42,906 nt of DNA from the NCBI GenBank assembly GCA_943333125.1, contig CALQSB010000026.1, positions 1-42,906 on the forward strand, read 5' to 3'. The stretch comes from Chitinophaga pinensis (lineage in GTDB: Bacteria; Bacteroidota; Bacteroidia; Chitinophagales; Chitinophagaceae). Below, piece after piece: positions 8,350-17,354 of the stretch (position 1 is the first letter of the stretch; each line of letters begins with the position of its first letter). Position numbers and translations under genes: made by a program. The notes beneath the pieces were generated by a model, which saw only the letters and a list, made by a program, of their open reading frames with translations, searched no databases and was not told where the DNA came from.

Positions 8350-9377
8350 GAATTAAACTTATTCATATCATTTTTCTTTTTCTGTTTTTTGTAATAACAG
8401 CATTTGCAATAATAGATCACATTGAATTTCCAGCTCCAAAAGGCTGGCCTAAGCCTGTTTACGATTTCAAATCCAATCCCTATAGCAAAGAAAAAATCGA
8501 ATTAGGTCGTTCGCTTTTTTATGATCCATTATTATCTGTAAATAATTCTACATCCTGCGCTTCTTGTCATTCTCCTTACAATGCCTTTTCCCATACCGAT
8601 CATCAATTAAGTCATGGCGTTTTCGATAGTATTGGATCCCGCAATGCACCGGCATTAATGAATTTGGCATGGAAATCTGATTTCATGTGGGATGGTTCAA
8701 TAATAAATTTGAATGAACAGGCATTAACACCATTGTCTCATACTGCAGAAATGGGAGAAAGGATTGAAAATGTTTTATTAAAACTGAACAACAAAAAATA
8801 TTACAGAACTCTTTGTGCTAATGCATATGGTGATAGTTTGTTTACAAAAGACAGATTCTTAAAATCACTTGCGCAATTTGAAGTTTCGCTGGTGAGTGCG
8901 GAATCAAAATATGATAGCGTGATAAGACACCAAGCTTATTTTACAGAACAAGAAAGCAAGGGCTACAGGATTTTCAAAGCTAATTGCGCGGCTTGTCATA
9001 ATGAGCCATTATTCACAAATAATAATTTTAAGAATAATGGTCTGGCTTTAAATCCAGCATTAAATGATTTTGGAAGGATGAAAATTACCCATCAATCTAA
9101 AGATTCAATGTTTTTCAAAGTACCCAGTTTGAGAAATGTAGAATACTCATTTCCTTACATGCATGATGGAAGATTTACAAAATTATCAGAAGTGATTAAG
9201 CATTACACTTCATCAATTATTAACAATCCCAACATTTCTAAAGAACTAAAAAATAGCATCGCTTTATCTTCTTCTGAAAGAGTGGATTTGATCACTTTTT
9301 TATTGACATTAAGTGACAAGAAATTTCTATTTAACCCACAACATAGCTTTCCAAAACAGCTTATAAATCCTGAATAA
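8346..9377 (+). CDS. Di-haem cytochrome c peroxidase, MauG/MbnH-like
   Basis: The start is placed at the ATG at 8346, which overlaps the preceding stop (ATGA) and gives a clean signal peptide (MRIKLIHIIFLFLFF). A TTG at 8331 is also open but less likely. The 343-residue protein has two c-type haem sites, CASCH and CAACH, in the bacterial cytochrome c peroxidase/MauG fold. Further family motifs are GRSLFYDPLLS, NAPALMNLAW, FMWDGS and FKVPSLRNVEYSFPYMHDGRF. Members either reduce peroxide or oxidise a tryptophan or tyrosine of a partner protein. Translational coupling to the MbnP-family gene argues for the protein-oxidising role. It would act in the periplasm. Confidence 0.88.
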   Translation: MRIKLIHIIFLFLFFVITAFAIIDHIEFPAPKGWPKPVYDFKSNPYSKEKIELGRSLFYDPLLSVNNSTSCASCHSPYNAFSHTDHQLSHGVFDSIGSRNAPALMNLAWKSDFMWDGSIINLNEQALTPLSHTAEMGERIENVLLKLNNKKYYRTLCANAYGDSLFTKDRFLKSLAQFEVSLVSAESKYDSVIRHQAYFTEQESKGYRIFKANCAACHNEPLFTNNNFKNNGLALNPALNDFGRMKITHQSKDSMFFKVPSLRNVEYSFPYMHDGRFTKLSEVIKHYTSSIINNPNISKELKNSIALSSSERVDLITFLLTLSDKKFLFNPQHSFPKQLINPE

Positions 9378-9482
9378 GCTAAATTTATAATTAACGCAAC
9401 CGTTGCCGGAACTTTTCTTTTTCTTTTTTTTAAAATATTTCCTAAAAAAATTATTATTCGAAAAAAATCATTTAGTTTCGAA

Positions 9483-9500
9483 CTACTAATAATTTCGTAG
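9483..9500. promoter_or_regulatory. Possible BlaI/CopY-type operator upstream of the multicopper oxidase operon
   Basis: CTACTAATAATTTCGTAG is an 18-bp imperfect inverted repeat with CTAC/GTAG ends. It lies about 55 nt before the ATG at 9555. BlaI/CopY-family repressors, which answer to beta-lactams or copper, bind TACnnn-type dyads of this kind, and similar sites are common in Bacteroidota. No repressor gene lies in the window, so the assignment is tentative. Bases 9378-9482 hold no gene; they contain a pyrimidine-rich tract at 9413-9432. Confidence 0.35.
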
Positions 9501-9554
9501 ATGACTAAGGTTTCTATAAAAACCAATTAAAAATCTTTAAAGCAAACGTAATTG

Positions 9555-12500
9555 ATGAAAAAAATAAATCAAAATCTGGTATCATTTTTAGTGATGACCA
9601 TGCTTTTAGTTTCCAGTCAACAAATTTCAGCTCAGTACAATCAATTGTGGATACCTGACACTTTAAGTGGAACGACTTTCAATTTAAACATCAAGGATAC
9701 ATTTTCGCAAATCAGACCTGGGCAACAAACTCTTACAGCGGGTATAAACAACAAATTCTGGGGACCTACATTATTTTTCAATAAAGGAGATACGGTGCAC
9801 ATGAATGTGAGAAATTTTCTGAATGACTCTACAACACTTCATTGGCATGGTATGCATTTGCCGGCAGTTATGGATGGTGGACCTCATCAGATAATTCCAC
9901 CGGGTACATTATGGCAACCCTATTGGAAAGTGGCTAATAATGCGGCGACATATTGGTATCATCCGCATTTGCACGAAATGACTCAAGACCAAATTACTAA
10001 AGGAATTGGCGGATTAATTATCGTAAGAGATGCGGTTGAATCAGCATTACCCCTGCCTAGAAAATATGGCGTTGATGACATACCGTTAGTTTTAACAGAC
10101 AGAGATTTTACAACTGGCAATCAATTCAGTGTGGTGCCTTATGGAGATAGTTCAATGGTGAATGGTGTTTTAAGTCCACAATATACTATACCTTCTCAGG
10201 TAGTCAGATTCAGAATTTTAAATGCAGCTATTGAACGTTCTTACAATTTAGGTTTTAATGACAACAGAAATTTTTATGTAATTACTTCTGATGGAGGATT
10301 GTTAAATTCACCTGTACCGTTAACAAGGTATATATTACATGCAGGTGAAAGAATTGAGATATTAGTGAATTGTACTGGGCAGTCCGGGACAAGTTTTGAT
10401 TTGAAAGCCTATAATTCTGCCTTAACACAAACAATGCCTGGTGGTGATGTATTTCCTAATGGTCCATTTGCTAATGCATTAGCAAGGATAGACTTTAATG
10501 TCTTGCATTTGAATGTTGGTTCTCAAACGAATAATTCTATTACTGCTATTCCAACTGCATTGACAACAGTAAATACAATACCGGCAGCAAATGCAAATAT
10601 TACGCGTTTTCTAACCATAAGTGATACTACAGTTGCAGGTACTCCTGGAGCAACATTTCTGTTAAATCACAGGTTGTTTAATATGAATTACAATGACTAT
10701 TCAGTTCCACTTGACAATACTGAAATTTGGCAAATAACTAACTCCGGAAATTTCGGACATCCCTTTCATATTCATGACGTGGAATTTAATATTCTTACTG
10801 TAAATGGAGCTGCGCCGGAAGCTGCTCAAGCCGGCTGGAAAGATGTTGTTTTTGTACCTAGTCATACAGCAGTTAAGTTCATTGCAAAATTTGATGATTA
10901 TGCCGATAACGATCACCCATTTATGTTCCATTGTCATATCTCACTACATGAAGACGAAGGCATGATGGGGCAATTTGTAGTAGGTAGTTCTGCCATTTCA
11001 CCAACGCTATCTACTTTATCATGTGGGACAGCAACATTTTCAGCTACTGCATTTGCAAATAGTTTATATAATGCAACTACCACTGTTCCTTATACAGGTG
11101 GTAATGGTGTGGCTTACACATCGGGAGTTGCCATTTCATCTACTGGCGTAAACGGTTTGACAGCAACTTTGCAATCGGGAACATTAGCTAGTGGCTCAGG
11201 CAATTTGATTTTCAACATTACTGGCACTCCATCGGCTTCAGGTATTGCAAATTTTGCTATTAACTTTGGTGGTCAATCATGTTCATTAAGTTTGACAGTG
11301 AATAATACAGTTCCACCACCTTCGGCTAACCGTAATGTTATGGTGATTATCGCAGATGACATGGGCACTGATTATTTAGGTTTTTATGAAAATCATCAGG
11401 ATACCGTTGATGTTCCCAATTTGAGATATCTGGTGAATCATGGCATCAGATTTACCAATGCCACAGCTGATCCAGTATGTTCTGCTACTAGGGCGAGCAT
11501 CATTACCGGAAGATATGGTTTCAGAACCGGAGTAGGAGGGATTATCGGCGGAATAGGAGGCTCGGGTGTTTTGGATACTACTGAAATCACCATTCCGAAA
11601 TTACTTAATGGCTTTAATCCCAACATTACTAAAGCTCACATTGGAAAATGGCATTTACAACAACCTGCACCAGTAAACCTTACTGCACCTAACCGTATGG
11701 GATATGAGAGATATGAAGGACCATTCATTGGTACATTAACTCCGAGTTATACCAACTGGACTAAAACAACAGATGGTGTATCCGCCACAATGACAACATA
11801 CGCTACATCAGAAGAAACGAATAATGCCAGTTCATGGATAAGAACCCATGTGGCTAATCCTTTCTATGTTTGTCTTTCTTATAATGCACCACATGATCCG
11901 TTACATTTACCTCCAGCAGGGTTACATAATTATACTAATTTAAGTGGAACCCCTGCTGACATTAACAACAATCCAAAAGACTATTACAAAGCCATGATAC
12001 AGGCTATGGATCATGAAATAGGAAGATTGTTTGATTCTTTACGAGCTATCAATAAATTCGATAGCACTGATTTTATTTTTATTGGGGATAATGGAAGTAT
12101 AGCCAAAGTTGCACAAACATTGGATACAAGTCGTGCCAAAGGAACTTTATATGAATATGGTATTCATGTACCAATGATCATTTCAGGACCTTCGGTAGTA
12201 AATCCAGGCAGGTTATCAGACGCGTTGGTAAATGCAGCGGATATTTTTGCTACTGTTTTAGAATTGTATGGTTATGCAAACTGGCAATCGCAAATTCCTG
12301 CCAACAAGCCTGTGGACAGTAAAAGTTTATTGCCTATTATAAAAAATCAAACGACTACGGTAAGACCTTGGGCCTTTGCTGAAATATTCAAAACGACAAC
12401 AGATTCATCCGATGGTAAAGCCATGAAGAATACCAATTATAAGTTGATTCGTTTTGATGATGGTCGTGAACGTTTTTATAATTTAGCACTTGATCCTTCT

Positions 12501-13187
12501 GAGTTGAATAATTTATTAAACGCAACAATGACATCTATTGACAATATCAATTATACTTATTTGTGCAATCAAATGGTGAATTTGGTGGGTTCGGGAATTC
12601 CTTGTCCTGTAGTTTTAGATCCATTGGTCAATTCTATTGAATGTTCAGGCATTGCTATTTCATCATCAAATGTATATTCAGGAACTCCTTTTAGTGCAAC
12701 ACTTTCATTACCTTATACAAGTGGTAACGGACTGGCATACACTCAGGGAAATGCCGTCCAATCAATCGGTGTTCTTGGTTTGACTGCCACATTAATAGCT
12801 GGTACATTGGCAAATGGCAATGGCAGTTTGTTGTATGTCATTTCAGGAACGCCGGCTTCAAGCGGCAATGCTGTTTTTAATTTTGAATTTGGAGGTCAGG
12901 CTTGCAGTTTTAGTTTGCCTGTTTACAATGTGTCCGCAAGTGTTGTTTTTGGATTTGAATTACGACCTAATCCTGCTAAAGATATATTGAACGTGATATT
13001 GAATCCGGGGGTACAAGCTTATTATGTTTGGATTTATGATGCAATAGGACGTACTGTAGACATGTTGCCTCAGCCAGATTTATCAAGAAGTATTGATATA
13101 TCGAAGTTGTCAAAAGGAGTTTATATGCTGAAGGTGATGAATGCCTCTAACAAGCAAGTGATCACCAAGAAATTTGTAAAAGAATAA
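9555..13187 (+). CDS. Secreted multicopper oxidase-sulfatase fusion with type IX sorting domain
   Basis: The start is the ATG at 9555 (a TTG lies just before it), giving 1210 residues with a signal peptide ending near QISAQ. Residues ~25-480 are a three-domain multicopper oxidase with all four copper motifs: HWHGMH (~95), WYHPHLHE (~134), HPFHIHD (~403) and HCHISLHEDEGM (~458), the last with an axial Met for type 1 copper. A ~90-residue beta repeat follows. Residues ~593-1010 are a sulfatase: IIADDMG, CSATR with Cys642 as predicted formylglycine, IGKWHL, and a late GDNG with KGTLYEYG. A second beta repeat comes next. The end is a type A T9SS domain (FELRPNPAKD to KKFVKE). No frame break separates the parts. 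The substrates are unknown; laccase-like oxidation plus desulfation of a phenolic or glycan is a guess. Confidence 0.88.
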   Translation: MKKINQNLVSFLVMTMLLVSSQQISAQYNQLWIPDTLSGTTFNLNIKDTFSQIRPGQQTLTAGINNKFWGPTLFFNKGDTVHMNVRNFLNDSTTLHWHGMHLPAVMDGGPHQIIPPGTLWQPYWKVANNAATYWYHPHLHEMTQDQITKGIGGLIIVRDAVESALPLPRKYGVDDIPLVLTDRDFTTGNQFSVVPYGDSSMVNGVLSPQYTIPSQVVRFRILNAAIERSYNLGFNDNRNFYVITSDGGLLNSPVPLTRYILHAGERIEILVNCTGQSGTSFDLKAYNSALTQTMPGGDVFPNGPFANALARIDFNVLHLNVGSQTNNSITAIPTALTTVNTIPAANANITRFLTISDTTVAGTPGATFLLNHRLFNMNYNDYSVPLDNTEIWQITNSGNFGHPFHIHDVEFNILTVNGAAPEAAQAGWKDVVFVPSHTAVKFIAKFDDYADNDHPFMFHCHISLHEDEGMMGQFVVGSSAISPTLSTLSCGTATFSATAFANSLYNATTTVPYTGGNGVAYTSGVAISSTGVNGLTATLQSGTLASGSGNLIFNITGTPSASGIANFAINFGGQSCSLSLTVNNTVPPPSANRNVMVIIADDMGTDYLGFYENHQDTVDVPNLRYLVNHGIRFTNATADPVCSATRASIITGRYGFRTGVGGIIGGIGGSGVLDTTEITIPKLLNGFNPNITKAHIGKWHLQQPAPVNLTAPNRMGYERYEGPFIGTLTPSYTNWTKTTDGVSATMTTYATSEETNNASSWIRTHVANPFYVCLSYNAPHDPLHLPPAGLHNYTNLSGTPADINNNPKDYYKAMIQAMDHEIGRLFDSLRAINKFDSTDFIFIGDNGSIAKVAQTLDTSRAKGTLYEYGIHVPMIISGPSVVNPGRLSDALVNAADIFATVLELYGYANWQSQIPANKPVDSKSLLPIIKNQTTTVRPWAFAEIFKTTTDSSDGKAMKNTNYKLIRFDDGRERFYNLALDPSELNNLLNATMTSIDNINYTYLCNQMVNLVGSGIPCPVVLDPLVNSIECSGIAISSSNVYSGTPFSATLSLPYTSGNGLAYTQGNAVQSIGVLGLTATLIAGTLANGNGSLLYVISGTPASSGNAVFNFEFGGQACSFSLPVYNVSASVVFGFELRPNPAKDILNVILNPGVQAYYVWIYDAIGRTVDMLPQPDLSRSIDISKLSKGVYMLKVMNASNKQVITKKFVKE

Positions 13188-13193
13188 TTTATC

Positions 13194-13595
13194 ATGATTG
13201 GTAAGGATTTTGCATTTATTGGAATTTTTATTTTTGCGATTGCAATGCAGTGTACTCGTGCTGAAAATAAAAATGAAAGCAATTGCGATTTGCAGATGTT
13301 GCATTCAAGAGATACATTATTGCCCATTAGTGTTATCGCATCAGACAAGATGAATATCATGGTTGATAATCAAAAAGAATTAATTGCTCTGCAATGGAAA
13401 GGTTTGAATCGAGAGGACAGGGATGTGATATTGACAGATAGTACCGGTAAGATTTATGATCAAAAACAAATGTATGCCGGAAGTACAATTGTTTATTTTG
13501 AAACACAAACTTTATATGAAGGCAACTATATTTTAAAAGTATCAGATAAGCCTCAATGGATTTATAAAAACATCAAAATTACAAAACCCGAATAA
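13194..13595 (+). CDS. Small putative lipoprotein with a T9SS-CTD-like beta domain
   Basis: 133 residues starting 6 nt after the fusion gene. A hydrophobic N-terminus runs to AIAMQCTRAEN, a plausible lipobox with Cys20. The body has the strand pattern ILTDSTGKIYDQKQMY ... LYEGNYILKVSD. This echoes the type IX C-terminal domain motif (IYDAIGR ... LSKGVYMLKV) of its neighbours, but without the terminal KKFVK. It may be an anchored beta-sandwich that partners the secreted oxidase or YHYH protein. I know no named family. Confidence 0.6.
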   Translation: MIGKDFAFIGIFIFAIAMQCTRAENKNESNCDLQMLHSRDTLLPISVIASDKMNIMVDNQKELIALQWKGLNREDRDVILTDSTGKIYDQKQMYAGSTIVYFETQTLYEGNYILKVSDKPQWIYKNIKITKPE

Positions 13596-13604
13596 TTGAA
13601 TCTT

Positions 13605-15917
13605 ATGAATAAAAAATTATTTCTTTTTGCATTGCTGTTTCAAGTTGTAACAGCTTTTTCACAGAGTCCGGCAGTAACATCCTGGATAAGGAATACAACA
13701 GGAATTAAAGGCCGTCATTATGTAAGTGGAAACCCTACGCCTATTCAGGATAATGATTCAGCCAATGTGCAACAGGTATTTTATTCAGCTACTTGGGCAT
13801 ATATCAGAACAAAAGGAATTCCTGCATTCATCACCGGTCCGTTTTTGGATGGTAATCCTTCTTTCGCAACCAATCAAAATGCGATATTCAAATTATCGCT
13901 GAATCCTACACAAAATACAGGAACCCCAACGAATACATCAGGTGGAAACATTGGTTTATTTATAAATGGTGTGGCATTGTTTGACTACCGTGACGGCGTG
14001 TCTTGGAAAAATTCAACCAGTTCATTGTGTGGTGGACCTATTATGCCTCCATGTATGGGCGATGGAGCGTGGAACAGAGATGCTGTTGTTGGTGAAAGAT
14101 TAGGATTTGATTGTTCTAAAGCTCATCCTGCCATGGGCAATTATCATCATCATCAAAATCCAAGTGCTTTTAATTTGGATTTAAATGTAATCTCAACTGT
14201 TTGTAATATTTATTCATCAGATGGATTATATGCGATAGATAGTAATGCTCATTCTCCATTGATAGGTTATGCTTATGATGGCTTTCCAATTTATGGCGCC
14301 TATGCTTATAAAGATACAAATGGTACAGGAGGTATTGTGAGGATGAAATCGAGTTATACGTTAAGGAATATTACTACCCGAACAACTTATTACAATGGAA
14401 CTACAGTTACAGCAGGGCCTCCGGTAAGTACAACATATCCATTGGGATATTTCAGAGAAGATTATCAATACAATATTACATCTGCGGCTACACCTGATTA
14501 TCTGGATGAGCACAATGGAAGATTTTGTGTAACACCAGAATATCCTGGCGGTACCTATTGTTATTTTGCAACAGTAGATGCCAGATGGAATTCCGCTTAT
14601 CCTTATGTAGTCGGGCCTACTTTTTATGGAGTTAGAACTGCTGCTAAAGTGACTGCAATAACAGAACCTGTTATTCAGTATACTGGCGGTGTTGCTGTTT
14701 CACCTGTGGTCACTTCCTTGAATTGTTCGACTGTAAGTTTTTCGGCTTTGGCATTGGTTAATAATCCATATAATGGTACCGCTACAATTCCTTATAACGG
14801 AGGAAACGGTGCTTTTTATGCGCAGGGAACCTCTATTTCTTCTACTGGTGTAACAGGTTTAACGGCTACTTTACAATCGGGAACGTTAGCTAGCGGAAAT
14901 GGTAATTTAACTTACAATATAACCGGAACACCAACAACATCGGGTACAGCAAATTTCTCCATTTCTTTTGGTGGAATATCATGCACCTTCAATCTTGAAG
15001 TTGGTAATGCAGTTCCAATTAGTCCTACTGTAGGCAGTTTGGATTGTATTAATGCACAAGCGACTCCTGGAAATATAAATGTCGCTTATAATGGTGTAGT
15101 ATCTATACCTTATACTTTAGGTAACGCAGCGGTATATACGCAAGGAAATGCCATTGCCTCAACAGGAGTTACAGGATTAACAGCAACTTTACAAGCAGGT
15201 ACATTGACCTTTGGTGTTGGCGGTAACCTTACTTATCAAATTTCAGGAACGCCTACCACTGTAGGTAATGCAAATTTCACAATCAGTTTTGGTGGTCAAA
15301 CTTGTACATTTTCAATTGTAATTACGGATTTAAATCCAAATTTTCCGGTCATTAACACTATGGATTGTGTAGGTGCCATTTTTTCTGCAACGCCTTATAT
15401 AAATGTTCCTTATTTAGCAACTGTTAGTGTTGCTTATTCAGGAGGTAATGGCGCGAATTATCCTTTTGCAGGCACGCCGATTCAATCGGTTGGTGTTACA
15501 GGGCTAACCATATCATTGCAGCCAGGAACACTCGCTATGGGAAGTGGTGTTTTAATATACAATATCACAGGAACGCCTGCGGCAACTGGAACAGCTTATT
15601 TTTATTTAGATTTTGGAGGTGCCAATTGTATTCTTGCAGTTAATGTATTGCTCTTTTCCAATACAAATACTGCATTGGATTTTATCATCAAGCCCAATCC
15701 TGTTAGAGATATTTTATACATTGAATTAGCGAATCCTTTTTTGAGTGCTGCTTATGTTTGGATTTATGATGAAGCGGGAAAATTAGTTTATACTGTAACC
15801 CAGCCTGATCTTTCTGTTGGGATTTCTACAGCTAAATTGCCCAGAGGTACTTACCTGATAAAATTGATGGATAGCTATACTAAACAATATCTTACAAAGA
15901 AATTTGTAAAAGGGTAA
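13605..15917 (+). CDS. YHYH-domain secreted protein with three beta repeats and T9SS sorting domain
   Basis: The start is the ATG at 13605, not the upstream TTG at 13596, because it begins a clean signal peptide (MNKKLFLFALLFQVVTAFSQ). The 770-residue protein has a YHYH domain over about residues 25-350, seen in MGNYHHHQNP, IGYAYDGFPIYGAYAY and LGYFREDYQYN. Three ~90-residue repeats follow, with GNGAFYAQG, STGVTGLTATLQSGTL and NITGTPTTSGTANFSISFGG signatures. They are closely related to the two repeats in the oxidase-sulfatase. The end is a type A sorting domain (FIIKPNPVRD ... KKFVKG). The function of YHYH domains is not established; the His-rich motif suggests metal binding. It shares an operon with the oxidase. 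Confidence 0.85.
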   Translation: MNKKLFLFALLFQVVTAFSQSPAVTSWIRNTTGIKGRHYVSGNPTPIQDNDSANVQQVFYSATWAYIRTKGIPAFITGPFLDGNPSFATNQNAIFKLSLNPTQNTGTPTNTSGGNIGLFINGVALFDYRDGVSWKNSTSSLCGGPIMPPCMGDGAWNRDAVVGERLGFDCSKAHPAMGNYHHHQNPSAFNLDLNVISTVCNIYSSDGLYAIDSNAHSPLIGYAYDGFPIYGAYAYKDTNGTGGIVRMKSSYTLRNITTRTTYYNGTTVTAGPPVSTTYPLGYFREDYQYNITSAATPDYLDEHNGRFCVTPEYPGGTYCYFATVDARWNSAYPYVVGPTFYGVRTAAKVTAITEPVIQYTGGVAVSPVVTSLNCSTVSFSALALVNNPYNGTATIPYNGGNGAFYAQGTSISSTGVTGLTATLQSGTLASGNGNLTYNITGTPTTSGTANFSISFGGISCTFNLEVGNAVPISPTVGSLDCINAQATPGNINVAYNGVVSIPYTLGNAAVYTQGNAIASTGVTGLTATLQAGTLTFGVGGNLTYQISGTPTTVGNANFTISFGGQTCTFSIVITDLNPNFPVINTMDCVGAIFSATPYINVPYLATVSVAYSGGNGANYPFAGTPIQSVGVTGLTISLQPGTLAMGSGVLIYNITGTPAATGTAYFYLDFGGANCILAVNVLLFSNTNTALDFIIKPNPVRDILYIELANPFLSAAYVWIYDEAGKLVYTVTQPDLSVGISTAKLPRGTYLIKLMDSYTKQYLTKKFVKG

Positions 15918-15936
15918 TCAAAAAAATCATTAGCGC

Positions 15937-16539
15937 ATGAAAAAAAGTGTTTTCAAATCAGTATTATTTGCAGTTTTGATTTCACTGTCTATTTTAATAA
16001 ATGCTCAAGCTCAAGGTCAGTATAACTTTTCTTTAAAAAATGTTGATGGAAAAATAATTTCATTAAATAGTTATCCTGATGCCAAGGGATTTATCATTGT
16101 ATTTACCTGTAATCATTGTCCGTTTGCTAAATTATATCCAAAACGTCTTAATCAACTCAATAAAAAATACATCGCACTGGGTGTGCCATTAATCGCCGTC
16201 AGTTCTACAGATACAATTATGTATGCTGAAGATTGTTATGATAAGATGGTTGCAAAAGCCAAGTCAGGCAAATATAATTTCCCTTATTTGTACGACAGTA
16301 CTCAATCTGTTGCCAGAAATTACAATGCAGAAAGAACCCCTCAGGCATTTGTGATTTGGAAAGAAAATGACAATTGGATTGTGAAATACAACGGCGCCAT
16401 TGATGATAATGGCGCTGAACCTGAGTTGGTTAATGAAAATTATGTAATAAATGCTGTTGATGAATTATTAGATGGAAATCAAGTAAGACAGCCTGTTATC
16501 AAGTCTGTTGGTTGTAAAATTAATTTCCGAAAACAATAA
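15937..16539 (+). CDS. Exported redoxin/AhpC-TSA-type thioredoxin-like protein
   Basis: 200 residues with a signal peptide (to INAQAQG) and a thioredoxin fold. The active site is TCNHCPFAK, a CxxC that departs from the standard CGPC. The cis-proline loop is RTPQAFVIW, and the C-terminus carries SVGCKINF, a Cys motif common in this redoxin group. It lies 19 nt after the YHYH gene, so it is probably the last gene of the oxidase-sulfatase operon. A thiol-disulfide or peroxide role for the secreted metalloproteins, such as copper-site assembly, is inference. Confidence 0.82.
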   Translation: MKKSVFKSVLFAVLISLSILINAQAQGQYNFSLKNVDGKIISLNSYPDAKGFIIVFTCNHCPFAKLYPKRLNQLNKKYIALGVPLIAVSSTDTIMYAEDCYDKMVAKAKSGKYNFPYLYDSTQSVARNYNAERTPQAFVIWKENDNWIVKYNGAIDDNGAEPELVNENYVINAVDELLDGNQVRQPVIKSVGCKINFRKQ

Positions 16540-16571
16540 AAATCTACTGATTAATTTAATAATCAATAGAA

Positions 16572-16579
16572 TACATTTG
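16572..16579 (+). promoter_or_regulatory. Predicted -7 element of the VTC operon
   Basis: TACATTTG fully matches TAnnTTTG and is followed by GC, 31 nt before the ATG at 16611. An AT-rich inverted repeat just upstream (TGATTA at 16546 and TAATCA at 16559) may help end the preceding operon, though it has no strong T-run. Confidence 0.45.
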
Positions 16580-16610
16580 CGCTCTTGGGAAGTTTCATTA
16601 ATTTACAAAA

Positions 16611-17354
16611 ATGTTTTCAGCAATTTTACATCATTACGAAACATTCTCATTGTCAGAACTGGATTCTAATGATCTCTTAATGAGCAACAGATTTGAATCA
16701 AAATATTTCTTTCATTTATCTCAGGTAGATACTATTTTAGAAGCCTGTAAAAAAAATTACAAACTCCTTAATATTGATGACCGCAGGATATTTGATTATC
16801 AGAATTGTTATTTTGATACTGCAGATTTCCAGCTATTTTTCAGTCATCATAAAGGCAAACCTTCACGAGTTAAAATTAGAAAACGAGTCTACCAAAACAG
16901 TAATCTATCTTTCTTAGAAGTAAAGCAAAAGACTTCTAAAGGAACTACCAATAAATTCAGAGAAATATCTGACAGGATAGAGAATTCTGCTGATTTTATT
17001 TTAAATCATTCAGGAATGGACCTAAAGGATTTACATCCGGCTATTAATAATCAATATAAAAGAATGACCTTTCTTCATAAAGAACGTTTAGAAAAGGTTA
17101 CTATTGATATTAATCTTAATTTCGACATGTCTGGTAAAAAAGCGGGGTTTGATAATTTAGCCATTGCAGAGGTTAAGACCGAAAAGAATTCAGGAAGTGA
17201 ATTTTGCTCAATTATGAAATCAATTGGGTTGAGAGAAGGAGGATTAAGTAAGTATTGTTTGGGTGTGATATCGCTGAATCCTGATATCAAGCATAATAAT
17301 TTCAAGGCAATGTATAAGCAAATCAAAAAAAAGAATACCAATGAATCAAAATGA
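16611..17354 (+). CDS. VTC-domain (polyphosphate polymerase-like) protein
   Basis: 247 residues covering one VTC/triphosphate-tunnel domain. Basic and acidic residues typical of the tunnel are visible: RFESKYFFH, RVKIRKRVY, FLEVKQKTSKG, KFRE and IAEVKTEK. Eukaryotic VTC4 makes polyphosphate with this domain; the bacterial form is usually coded next to DUF4956, as it is here. The two genes overlap by 14 bp, so they are translationally coupled. No transmembrane segment is visible; the partner supplies membrane attachment. Polyphosphate synthesis is the family-level expectation, not proven for the bacterial type. Confidence 0.85.
   Translation: MFSAILHHYETFSLSELDSNDLLMSNRFESKYFFHLSQVDTILEACKKNYKLLNIDDRRIFDYQNCYFDTADFQLFFSHHKGKPSRVKIRKRVYQNSNLSFLEVKQKTSKGTTNKFREISDRIENSADFILNHSGMDLKDLHPAINNQYKRMTFLHKERLEKVTIDINLNFDMSGKKAGFDNLAIAEVKTEKNSGSEFCSIMKSIGLREGGLSKYCLGVISLNPDIKHNNFKAMYKQIKKKNTNESK

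Noticed and set aside
9555..13187. Two separate genes joined by mistake
   Set aside because: The frame is continuous, the linker is a normal domain also present in the neighbouring YHYH gene, and there is one signal peptide and one sorting domain. Read-level checking is still the decisive test.
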